Source: Undaria pinnatifida (Eukaryota > Sar > Phaeophyceae > Laminariales > Alariaceae). From it: a stretch of 64,000 bases of DNA. Position numbers and translations under genes: made by a program. The stretch covers positions 10,147,840 to 10,211,839 of the forward strand of contig JABAKD010000023.1 of assembly GCA_012845835.1 (NCBI GenBank), read 5' to 3'. Numbering within the stretch: position 1 is the stretch's first letter; every line of letters begins with the position of its first letter. Below are positions 21,401-32,850 of the stretch, piece by piece. Under the pieces are notes generated by a model that searched no databases, was not told the DNA's origin, and was given only the letters and a program-made list of their open reading frames with translations.

Positions 21401-21660
21401 AAGTTGACTGATTCTACGATAGCCCCCCCAAAAACCAGCGATTTTCTTTAACGGACGCTTCGTGGCTGCTCGATGCAAGGAAGGATACTATTGAAGTCAA
21501 AGTATCCATATATTTTCTTGGGTGCAAAGGTCTATCGATCGATGACCTCGGGGTGTCGAGGGACACCGTATTTCAGGAGGTACGATCGGGAGCTGGTTTT
21601 GAAACCGGCGATTTCGTTAAAGAAAAGTTGGGGGGGCTATCGTAGAACGACTCAGTTGTG
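21401..21660. mobile_element. MITE-like element D1
   Basis: About 245 bp bounded by inverted ends: TTCTACGATAGCCCCCCC at the left and its reverse complement at the right. The inner ends also mirror each other (GATTTTCTTTAACG against CGATTTCGTTAAAG). No coding capacity. A second copy is at 28,820-29,070 and a diverged one at 41,205-41,460. The right end is only about 10 bp from the LTR at 21,665. Confidence 0.7.
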
Positions 21661-21664
21661 TTTG

Positions 21665-22185
21665 TGTGAAGGTGTCGTGGTGCCGAAAGGTGGGAGGGAA
21701 AGGACGCAGGGGTATCAGCTTCGCTTGTAGACAGCACCGGTTCTTCTTTATAGATTTCTCATTAATGGCGTTGAGCTATGACAAGCTCGAGGAGACAGGA
21801 AAGTAGAAGGAGGAGGAGAAGGAGGAGAAGGAGGCGGAGTAGGAATGAGAGCACGGGGGTGGCGTGAAGCTCACAGAGTTCGCTTCGCCCCGGCAATGCT
21901 GCTGTGCTCTCTTCCGGACATTTACCTATGGAACGTACAAGGAACGTTGTCCCAGATGTTTTGTATTCTCATGAGCGCCTAACGCGCTTACTTCTATCCA
22001 TCTTGTCCATAGGAAGAACGTTCGGTCACCGAGAACGCTTTTGTGGTATAAGCTAGCTAGATTCTACGGGTCATCCGCTCCACTTGGAATATTCCATTCA
22101 TGAGAATCTTCTCGTGGCCAATAGACCATGACTCTGCGGACTATCTTACCGAACCTATTGCCAGATATACTGACACTCCATTACG
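21665..22185 (-). repeat. LTR (3' LTR if minus) of 14.5-kb element
   Basis: 521 bp, co-linear with 35,635-36,155. It contains a GGAGGAGGAGAAGG purine run and the segment GCATGAGCGCC-like/CATGAGCGCCTAACGCG in both copies. Preceded by TTTG. Confidence 0.9.
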
Positions 22186-25100
22186 TTAGCCCAGCCTGAA
22201 TATTCGTACATGTAGATCACCTGCCCGTCAAAGGATGTCAACAAAACATCCAAAATTGAAAAGGGGATCGAAGATGCGGCTATTCGAAACAAACGAAAAT
22301 GAGGCTAAAAATTCCCCCACACCTCGTAATAATGAAGCTCAAACGCCTCATTGCAAGATATACAACCCTATGATGGAGCTCACAACCGTCAGAGCTCGAG
22401 AAAGGGTATGTGCCTACGGTATACTAGTAGCAATCGGCCTACGGTAACACGAAGGGCGCGGCCACTGATCGCAATGATGCGAAGGGGGCCAACGAAGAAG
22501 GTATAGACGCGGAAACCAAGTAATCAGAGAAGAAGGGAACACGTGTCACGCTGTGAAGGCCAGACGAGGTTACGGCCTAGAGCGTAGTGCCGAAGGGGCG
22601 GGCGGGCGGTCCATTTGCCGGAAGGTAATAGAGAAATCAAGGAACACTGCTTAACAGAACATCAGAGTCCGCTACGTTGGACACGGACAGCTGACGTGGG
22701 GCCATCGGTTGGACGGTGAAAGAGAAACAACCAAGACGCGAAGAAGTACGCAAGCGTCGGGCCATTAATCGAAAGGCAGAAGCGAAAGAGCCTGAAACAA
22801 GAGAAAACAAAGAACACTGCTAAAAATAGTGTCAGGGTCATCAAGGTTGGACCTGGAAGGCTGACGTGGGACCATTGGTCGAAAGGCAAAACTATAAATA
22901 ACAAGCACGCTGAGGTGTAACGGAAGCACAGGGGCCGTAATGTGGGACCCAGGAGGCTAGCATAAGGCCCTTGGTCAAGCTGTAGGACGGGAAACCGAGG
23001 CAACCCAAACAAATAGCTAGAACGCAGAGAAAGACAACACCTAAACAATGACGCAGACAACACCAAAATGGTGGCACTGGAGGCCTGTGTGGTACGCCGG
23101 AAAGCTTAACCGGGGGGCAACAGTGGAGTACCCTTGAAAGCTATCTGGGTACAGTACCATGAAAACGGGAAGAAATATGTGATGAGGTCACCTAGCCAAA
23201 GCTATACGCAAACAAGGACGAAGCTGAAACGTAGACACCAGAAAGACGGAAGGCACTATCGGAAGCCGGAAAGAGAGTCGACACATGACACCTTGAGAGG
23301 CTAACAAATAACGAGAACAATGCCAGCAAACGTAGCGAGGCTATTCAACCGTAACAAAGCAAGCCAAAAATGGGGTCAACAAGAAGATACTCGTTCAGCT
23401 CAAAGCAACGCTGGAAGTGTCTAGCACCAGAAAGAATGCAGGGAACAAAGACAAATATGAAGAAAGCCTCAGCTAGGTACTATAGGTCGGGAACGCGGGG
23501 TCGCTAACGCGGAGCAACCCTAGAAAGGTAACCTCGAAAAATGCGCGGAAAAACGGGAAGTAGGCAAATCGAGTCATAGCAACGTACTGCAGCCTGGCAA
23601 AAGAAGGAGAGTCCATAGAAAGAGACTTTGAAAGGCTGCTTTAAGAAAACAAGCGAGACTAGGTACATAGCGAAGGAATTTCTCCGAAAACGATTATGCC
23701 GAAAACACAACACGAAAGGGGGTCAAGTTGGAAAGCCTAAATGGGCTGCGAAGCCAAACAGGGGTCAAGACATGGGACCGATGTGACAGGTACGCCAACA
23801 AGCCAAGAGCAAAACGGGGGCCAAGAGGGGACGGCCTGTGGACTGCACAGTCAAGACGGGATGTACGCCCATGATCTAGGCCGGTGTAGTTAAACCCTAT
23901 GGAAAGGTATGCCGAAAAGAAACAAGGAAAAGTGGAGACCTGTTGGCTGCAAAGCCAAGACGGGGATCAGCGTCATTGGACCGCAGGGGCATGGGTGCCC
24001 AGAGGAAAAGGTAAGAAATAGTGGTCCAGAAGAATACATCCGCTGGCTACAAAGCTAGAACGGAGCCCGATAGCAAGGGGCTCTCGGGGGCAGGTACGAC
24101 CAAACAAAAAGGCAGAGGTCAAAGAGAACCGACAGATGGGGTGGAGAGCCAGCACGGGACGCTAACGTGAAACCTAAGGGGGGCTCTCAATGTGAAGCCA
24201 GTGGTCGACAATATGGGACATAGACAGTAGCAATAGCTGGAATGCCGTAATACCAAGTGGCTGGGGATAAAGTGCAGCGACGTCGGTGGTGGGAAGAATT
24301 ACGCCAAGAAGCAAGAAAGGTCCAACAACAAAAGTGAAGTATGCCAAGGGGCAAGGAAAGTCTAACAGCAACAAGGAAAGAGGTAATGCCTCGCGAAAAA
24401 CGAAGCGAAATTAACGCGGAAAGCATCCACGTTGTCACGAATCGCATAAGGCGAGGTGGGAACGACACGATACAAAACCTCGACATGGTTCGGAAACGCC
24501 ATGGTTCGTCGGTGTGCACGAAACGTGGGCAGGCTACATCGGCGGTAGAAGGTGGAAGCAAAACCACAAAGGCGAACACTCGTCGTACTGCAGAAAAGTA
24601 TAACAACTTGGGCAAAAGTTCAAGATCAAGGCGCCCATGAAGATCACTGAAAAAAAATGAACAAATGCCATACTTTGAACGCGGCAAATAAGACAGAAGG
24701 CATACTACTTCGGTAAGACGTTTTTAGAGCCTCAACGATAGTCAGACTTTAGGAGGGTACTTCGGGGATCCACGAGGCGATATCACTGACTAGAGCCCAC
24801 CAGGTAGAATTGTACTGAGACAGCAGGGTCCAAAGCTAATACGCGAACAAACTCTCCCCGCAGAAAGGAGAGAGGGCTACTACGGTCGGTCGCTAGCTGC
24901 GCACAGCGATAACCACTAAGAAGCAAGCGTGCCCAGAAATAACAAGAAATAAAATCAAATAATACCCGCGTTGCATGGACGCGAAAGCGGAAGGTATCGG
25001 TTCCGAAAATTCACGAACGCCAGAGTCGGGAGGAAATACGTTCCGAGAACGCACACACTGCCGAGAAGAGGGGGTGTACGTTCCCATCCGGCACATAGTG

Positions 25101-26450
25101 CAGAGGGAGGGGAAACCAAGATAGAAAAACCAAGCTAACACGATATTAACTTCGACTTATACCGTGAGAACGGTAAGAACGGGGTCTTAACACAACGGAG
25201 GCCTCAGAAACTCTGCGAAAGAGCACGCCCATGGTGCAGACGATATATCGGCTGAGAAGAAATCAGACGAAACTATTACGATGTCGCGGGCTGATACCTT
25301 AAGCCGGACAGAGGGAGGGGGCAAGTCACGTTCAACTATAATAGTGCTAGCGGGGCGCATGCACAACGTGCAAGCGAAGTTCAGGCTAATAAGGACCAAG
25401 CGAAACTACCATGGTTTCGGGGGTTGATACCATAAAGAAGCCTAGGGAGGGGGGGGGTCGTGAACAAACGACGGACCCGAAAATACTAGCAAAAAGTTGA
25501 TGTCGGGAAACTCTGAAAATGTGGCCTACTATAAAGCCCTTCCTGTTGGAAACTAAGCGACGAAAAATCGGGGAAAACATACGCGAAAGCACTTGGAACT
25601 TGTGCTGGGCAATGTGACGGAAACAAGGTGGACAACACGCCTCAACAAGCACCTACGGCGTGCGTAGTCCAGAAAACACAGGAAGGGCCAGAGCACATAC
25701 CAGGTATACCACAGTGGTAACATAACAAATACGACGCCTCAATGAGCACCTAATGACGTACGTAGTTCAAAGAGTTGGGAAAGGGCTAAGACATATATAT
25801 ATATGCCATAACGGTAAGAAAACAATACGACGCCTCAATAAGCACCTATGACTTACGTAGTGCAAAAAGCAGAAGAATAAGTAAGGTGGGCATACCACAG
25901 CGGTTTTGGAGACAATGCGATGCCCAAATATGCACCTATTTTGTACGTAGTGTAGAAAGCAAGAGAAAGGCCAACAAAAAAAATACCACAGCGGATTCGC
26001 GGACAGCGAAACAAGGGTACGCTCAACCGACGAGAGGAAACGAAAACACGGCAGGTTTGGGCCAAGTTACAAAAACGAGGCAGGTTAAACCGGCACAAAC
26101 AGGAAGACGGAATCATCACGAATTTTCGGCCTAGTTACAAAAATGAAGCCAGCTAAATCAGTGGCTGGAAGGTCAGGGTAGCACACCGACGAAAGCACGC
26201 AATCATATGTGCTGGTCAAAAGTGGGACAACCCGAAACGTCAGGGTAGCACACCGTTGCAAGCACGCGGACATACCTGCTGGTCAAAAGTGTGACAACCA
26301 TAAAGGTCAAGGCAAAGGAGAGGCACCTTGAAACTAGGTGAACAACAAAATCAAACCCAAAAGAGAAAATCAGGAAGCCAATGCGCACAAAACAAATCCC
26401 ATGAAAAAAACTCAAGAAGAAACTCAAGAAACATGGTTAGGCGGAGGGAC
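22186..26450. repeat. Interior part 1: purine-skewed decayed tandem repeats
   Basis: The plus strand is markedly rich in A and G. Degenerate tandem units are visible: GGCTGCAAAGCCAAGACGGGG-like units of about 100-150 bp at 23,740-24,070; units of about 140 bp at 25,200-25,460; a unit of about 95-100 bp built on CCTCAATAAGCACCTATGAC at 25,633, 25,732, 25,827 and 25,917; and a 70-80-bp pair at 26,170-26,300 (GTCAGGGTAGCACACCG). No protein-like frame. Confidence 0.65.
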
Positions 26451-29400
26451 CACAAGACAAAAGGGTAAGTGCGACTCAACGCGATGATACCCTGGTTGCC
26501 GATATCCCTGTCGCGTGGCGTTGTAGGCACGCCGGTCCGTAGATGGTGCTCCGCGAAGATATGCAGTAGACACGCCGTAGGTTGATCCTGGAACCGGGTG
26601 GTGTAGGGTTTGAAGAATAATCCAATGAAACGCCGCTGGTGGTCGTACTACGGTGTTCTGCAGCGCTTCGATCGTGAGACAGTGACCTCGTGGTGTTCGC
26701 GGAAGATGTGATAGGAGCGCTGGAGACGGATGATGGTCCAGTAGAACGCGTTGAAAAGCTCCGAGCACGAACCATTGAGGACGGTGTATTCGCGGACGAT
26801 GCCGTTGGAGCTCTGTGATGGAAGTAGACGAGGCTGCAGTAGCTTAATGTGGTTGATTGAAGGAAGTGGCGGATAGCGTACGCGGTGGTGGAATGTGCGT
26901 GTTCCGCAGCGTACATGTAGGCGCAAGCGTTGACGCTGTAGTAGTCCTTCAAAGTGGGCCTGTGGAGGTGCCTGCGGTTCTCGCGGTGGTGGAGTTCGCT
27001 TTGTACGCGGCGAGGATAACGGCGTGGTTGCTGGAATAGGCTGTAGAGAAGACCCGAAGTTGCCGGCCATAGCTGTGACGCCGGGGCGGTCAGTAGCGGA
27101 CTGAAGGAGCAAACCTACCGGTGCGGTGGCTGCAGGAGTCGGCCAAATATGTCCCAGCTGGTCGGCGCTGACGGTGCGATGACGCCGGAGTCAGTGGTAG
27201 TGGCCAGCGAGAGGGCGCCTCGCCGCTGCTAGCGGTTTGAAGCGGTAGGCCCATCGGTGCATGGCTGCAGTAGTCTGTGAAATAATTCCCAGATTGTCGG
27301 AGTGGATGGTGGCGACGACCCCGGGGCCGGCGGTAGTGGCCAAAAAATAAAAGGTTGCCTTCACGTTGGTAGCGGCTTGAAGGAGGAATATATCGAATGA
27401 AGAAGTCGCGGAAGACGGTGGTGGAGCTCAGGTGAGAGGTGAAGCTCTGACGATGGCGGCGCTCTGGTCGCGAAGCTCAGGTGACGACAGGTGACGACGG
27501 AGCTCTATCGAAGATGGAGCTCTGAAAAAGGTGGATCTCTGGTCTTGAAGCTCGAGTGACGACGAAGCTCTGGTGAAAGGTGGAACTCCGGTGAACGTGG
27601 AGCTCTGGTCGCGAAGCGCAGGTGACGGCAAAGCTCAGGTGACGATGGGGCTCTGGTGGCGAAGCTCACGTGACGACGAAACTCAGGTGACGACGAACCT
27701 CAGGTGACGATGGAGCTCTCGGGGAGGTGTTCGCGCGGCAGTGGGGGGGGGTTGATGATCTTGTGAGTGTAGCCACAGGTACTGGCGAGAAAAACCGTAG
27801 TCGGAAGGGCAGTCCACAGTTTCCAGGGGCGGCTGTGGAGCGATGATGGCTCCGGGAAAAAAATGGTCCGACGAATGATGAGGCGGGCCAAAATGAGATG
27901 CGCCAATGGTGTGCGCTGGGGAGAACGAATGACGGCCTGAAAGCCGAACCAGGAGGAGCGCCAGCGTCCTCGGCGCCTTTCTCGGAGCTGGCTAGAGAAC
28001 TGGAGGCGATGCCGTGGGCCGAAATAGACCCGACGGAGGTTTTGGGGCGGGGAAGGGGTCGACGGAATTTTGGATTGTCCGCAACGGTGAGTTGCCGAAA
28101 GTATTTCCAGCGAAAGGTGGTGGTGCATGGGGCAGGAGGGAGGGGGTTTGAGCCGACCCAAGTCAATGCCTATCAGGAAGGGTGCACAGTTTGCGCGTCG
28201 CCGGTGGATGGGGGCGGATAGTGATGGTGGGTCGAAAGGGGGGGGGAACTAGCCCACCCAAAACGATACCCGGGTTGGGATGCTGACATCTCTCGACGTG
28301 GGCAGCGAAGAGGCCGTGTAAGGGCCCGATTTCTGGCGAAAAAGGTCCCATACGTGCCAGGCTCGGGAGGTTCATGAGCCCGAGGCGAACAAAAAATAAC
28401 AAACTCGAAAAAAGTAGGCGGTAGAATAGTAGAGGTGGGTCGTAGAGGAGAGGTAGCGAGCCCACCCAAACCGATAGTGGGTTCGAAACGATCATACCCG
28501 GACAAAAAAAACAACCCAAACTCAGAAAATGGGAGCGACGGGATGTATGGTATGTTGGGAGGGATGGGGAAACGAGCCCGCCCAAGCTAATGCCCGGCTC
28601 GGAGAGGTCATAACCGGAAAGGAACAAAACCACAGGTTCAGATGGCAAACCTATAGGAATGTTAGGGTAGGGGGGGGTGGCGACAGTGGCGTCACAGAGA
28701 TGCCATCAGGGACGGGTAGGGGTTGCCTAGGTTCAGGTGGTGAACCCACAGGGTTGCTGAGGTGGCGGTATTGGTATCGGATGGGGAGTCGCGACCGTTG
28801 GGTTGGAGGGGAACTGAACAGCGTTTTTCTACGATAGCCTCCCCAGAAAACAGGGATTTTCTTTAACGCACGTTTCATGGATGCTCGACACGATGAAGGA
28901 TTATGAAAACCACAATCTTCACATATCTTCTTGTTTGCAAGGGACTATCAAACGACGATGTCGGGGGGGCAGGGGGCACCATATTTCCGGAGATACGGCC
29001 GAGAGCGGGGTTCAAAACCGGCGATTTCGTTAAAGAAATGTTGGGGGGGCTACCGTAGAACGACTCTGTTCGGTGTTCACTGGCAACGGAAACATAATCA
29101 GTCGATGGTCGTCCGTGGTTGTGTCGTCGAGGAAAGCTGAAGGGCCGCTGGTGGCAAGGATCCGGTTAATGGGGTGGTAGCTAGAGAGCTGGGTCGGAAG
29201 CGATAAACCGCGGGTTTGTTGTGGTTGGGGGAAACCAGGGCACGCTGGTGGGTAAACGGAAAAGTTGGCCGGGAGGTACCGATAGTGGCCTGGTATAGGC
29301 GGGATGGTTTGGGCCAGAGTAGCCGTGAAAAGCGGGCGGTAGGGGGTCCATTGTTTGTGGAAATGAAAAGTAACCAGACCGTGAGGAGGAGGGCGGTCAC

Positions 29401-32400
29401 GTCCTCCAGGTGGTCGGGGGAGACCGGAGCAAGGCGGATCTGTGGTAACACGTCGGGGTGAAGAAGGGCTTGGGGGATTCGGCAGGTGCGCCTCGGTGGC
29501 AATGGAGGAGGGCGGGACAGAGGTGTTCCGTGGAAACCGGTCGCGTTGAAGGCGGGGCGCGGCAGAGTTGTTCTGTCGCGATGGAAAGGGTCGGAATGAG
29601 GTCGGTAGTAGGAGGGTGCGGTGAGAAATGCCGAGACGGACAGGGGATGGCTCGTTTGCAACGCCGCGGGTTAGGGGGAAATGGCGGCTGCCATCCGAAT
29701 AGAGCGGTTATTGCTTCTGCCTATGGATGGGATTGCCAGTCTCGGATGTGCCGTTGCCGAAGCTAGAGATACGGACTGGGAGGGCGGTGGTAAATTTCGG
29801 GGGTCGTTGGGTGGTGGTACGGGAATATTTCCGGCGTTTGTCGGCCTCGGAACCATTGTCCATGGCTGGTCGTAGGAACAGTTCCGATACTTGGTCGAAG
29901 CGGGGAGAGCTGAGGGGTCGTGGTGTCGCTCAAAATGTCGGTATCGGGTGATGTCGGAAACTATTCCACACGGTGATAAGAAAAATCGTAGAGGAAGAAT
30001 CCGAAAGGGTGGCACTGCTTAAGGTTAAACATGCCAGAAGAGGTAGATCGGTGTAGGCTGGCTGCGGTGAGCCGCCAAGCAGTGGTCAGTTGCGGCTGTC
30101 TGTAAGACTGTCGCGTAGCGATGGCGAGGGTGCAGCTGGCTGATCTAGAAAAAAGAGCCGGCTAGATCCACGTGATCGCAAAGGGAGTCTCGGCATTGTA
30201 TCACCGAGGCTCTGGGAGGGTCTCCGTGGGTGGCGTTTAAGGACCGAGGCGAAGATACCCTGGGTGTTCTGTCTCCAAGCGGCGTTGGATGAGCAGGATA
30301 GAACTCGCTAGGAAATGCCGTACCTGTGGTCCGTGTCCACGCAATCCACGAGAGTTGCGGGGAAGACGGGGCAGGGGGCTCAGGGCATGTCCTGGTCAAC
30401 TATGATCGCGAGTCTTCCGTCGTCATGACGGGACTGTCCCTTGGGCCCAGGGGCAGTGGTGCTGTCAACACTGTTGCAGCTAGTGGGAACCCGTCGCTCG
30501 CGAGCCCACCGCTGGCACTTGAAAAACGCGCACGTCCTAGAACGAGCGCGATGGAGCCGCCGATAAATAGGCGAGGCCGGCTCAGGATGCGATGGCCCAG
30601 AATTGGAAGCAGAATTTTCGTGCTGTAATCCGGAACCAGGTAGCCGTGGTCTTCGGCAAGTAGCGCTGCTCATCGGTGGAAGGCGTCGAGTGGAGCATCC
30701 CAGTAGGGCTCGACGTCTTTGCCTCGTCGCACCCACACCTCAAGACCATCGCTAGAACAAGGGGATCAGGCTTGGACAAGCGATATGGCATGTATGGGGC
30801 TGGGCGGGGGAGGTAGATTGTTGTGGGGCGGGGGCGTCGGAGGAGCTCGTTCTTGTAAAGTTGAAGCTGGAACCTCGTCCCGCAATTAGATGGCCTGGCG
30901 CTGGTAGTGCTGTATCCGTTGATCAACGTGTAGCGTCAAGGGATTTTTGCCGCAATGGTTATCGGCCGGCCACGCTGTTGCTGCCGATGTTGTCGTCGTT
31001 GTGGCAGCAGTTGCCCGAGAAAGAAAGGCGATCATGGCGCTTTCGACCCAAAAAATAGTTGTCGCGGCATTTACAACGAGCGGCACTGGTTGTCGCGGGT
31101 TATTTGCCGGGTGATGGCGCCGGGTGTATGGTCCGCGCGTTTCCGTAAGTACCTAAAGTAAAAACAAACATCCTAAAGAATGCCCATACCTGGGTTGAGC
31201 ACACCAGAGGCGTAGCGGTGTTGCTACAGTGGGAGAGTGCCGCCGGCACGATACAGACGTCAGGGAGAACGCCCGAAAGCCAGCGGAGAGGTACTCGATG
31301 GCCAGGTACTTGACAATGATGCTCGTCGCAGGTTGTGTCCCGTATCGCAATATGTCGTGGTTGCGAGCCACCACTTTTTGCGGTTCGTGAGACAGACGCA
31401 GGCGTCGTGGGCGTCACAGTTCGGGTGGTCGCGACCGCCGTCGCGGCCACTACGGATAGGATGGCGTCTGCGTCGTTATGTGACCTTGCTCTCGCTGTTA
31501 CAACGGTCAATATCGGTGATGTAGGCGGTAGTCGGAGAATAATGGTGGTGTAGGTGGTAGTCGCAGAAGAACGGGGTCTTGACACGAGGAGTAGGTGATG
31601 CGGGGGGGGGTGCGTGCGGCGTTGTTGGGGGCTGGTTGGGGAGGGCGTGTGCGGCGGTTTTAAGCCGTGGGTTCACGGGAGGGGATCGGAATTGCAAGGA
31701 AATCGACCTAACCGGCAGATTACCGCAGTCGGAGCGTCTAACGATGCCGCCATGAGTCGTAGTTGGGTAGGTATGACGTGGCCAATAACTGAAAAAATAT
31801 TTTACCGCAGACAGGGGTGTCTTTGGATGCCGCCCGGTGGAGACCGTGGGCGCGCCGGATGCAGTTATGAGCGAGTACCAGCGCACAAAAGCAGGGGCGA
31901 TTGGGCGCAGGGGGTCAAGCGCGATGGTGGGCGGGCGAATTTGAACCGTTGTGGTGATAGACGCGGCCGCGAGGGGTGGGCGGCTATGGGAGCCGGGGTT
32001 GGGCTGTGAGCAGCAAAGTGTCGGTTGGGACGGTAGTCGTGGCTCAGATGGGGGGTTGCGGCACAAAGGGCTGCAGTCGCGGTGGCATGACATTCGGTAA
32101 CCACCGCGGCACTGGCCTAATCTGTGCCGCTTCGGCGATACACGCTGTGGTAGTCGTCGCTGTACTTATGGCGTTGTTGCGCTCCCCCACGGGAAAAAAA
32201 TAACCTCTTGCCCTCAGGCGCTAAACAAAAATCGCAGTCACACCAGGCGGGCGTCTCTTGTAGAGGGATCCGTCCTCCTTGTCTCGGCGTGTAAGGTGGC
32301 CGTACCAAACTTCGAGGGATCCGGTTTGACTGATATGGGTCGGGGTCAGTGGCGGTGGTGGAAATGCCTTCAACGACCCCGGCAGCAAAAATTCGCTCCG

Positions 32401-32850
32401 GGCATTATTTCGACTTTATTGAACAGAATGACAAGGTCCTTCACCGTAACTGTCCCACCCATGGCAACAGCAGGAGAAGAACGCGAAGCACACTGTTCAT
32501 TGTAAGGGTTGAGGGGTTGGGTCCTGGTTGGTGCGGGATTTACCGCGTGGGTTGGGGGGTGGTCCATGTTGGTCCGGAATGGATGGGAAGTGAGGAGATT
32601 TGGTATCGCACGCACCAGAGTAGAGAGGCAGGATGCAGTACAAGTAGTTTTCGAACGTCACCAAGAAGACCGGAGGATGATGGATGATTGTAGATATTCC
32701 CGGGGGAGGAGCGTGGTGCTCGGGAGATGGTTAGAACCACCTAGTTATCCAGTCGTAAACAAAACAAAATCAGACCTTACAACACGGAAAATATGTGAAC
32801 CTCTTGTACCCGTCAATAACCTAAGCTATGTTTGAGGTTTTCCGAAGCAA
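26451..32850. repeat. Interior part 2: G/T-rich decayed repeats
   Basis: G-rich plus strand with many GGTGG and GTAGT runs. A minisatellite of GGAGCTCTGGT and AAGCTCAGGTGACGACG units lies at 27,425-27,720. Units of about 100-200 bp carrying AGCCCACCCAAAACGATACC occur at 28,140, 28,245, 28,450 and 28,575. Long frames on either strand are low-complexity and unlike protein. Confidence 0.6.
28820..29070. mobile_element. MITE-like element D2 inside the 14.5-kb element
   Basis: Second copy of D1, with ends TTCTACGATAGCC and GGCTACCGTAGAA and the same inner inverted segments. It lies inside the interior, so it inserted after or during the life of the LTR element. Flanking GAACAG-type sequence is also inverted, so the true ends may extend about 15 bp further out. 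Confidence 0.7.

Noticed and set aside
26476-27112. Long minus-strand frames (154-158 codons) inside the 14.5-kb LTR element
   Set aside because: Checked for gag, protease, integrase and reverse-transcriptase motifs and found none. Composition follows the local G/T skew.
31476-32093. 205-codon minus-strand frame inside the LTR element
   Set aside because: Pro/Thr/Ser-rich translation of G-rich repeat DNA with overlapping frames on both strands. No motif.
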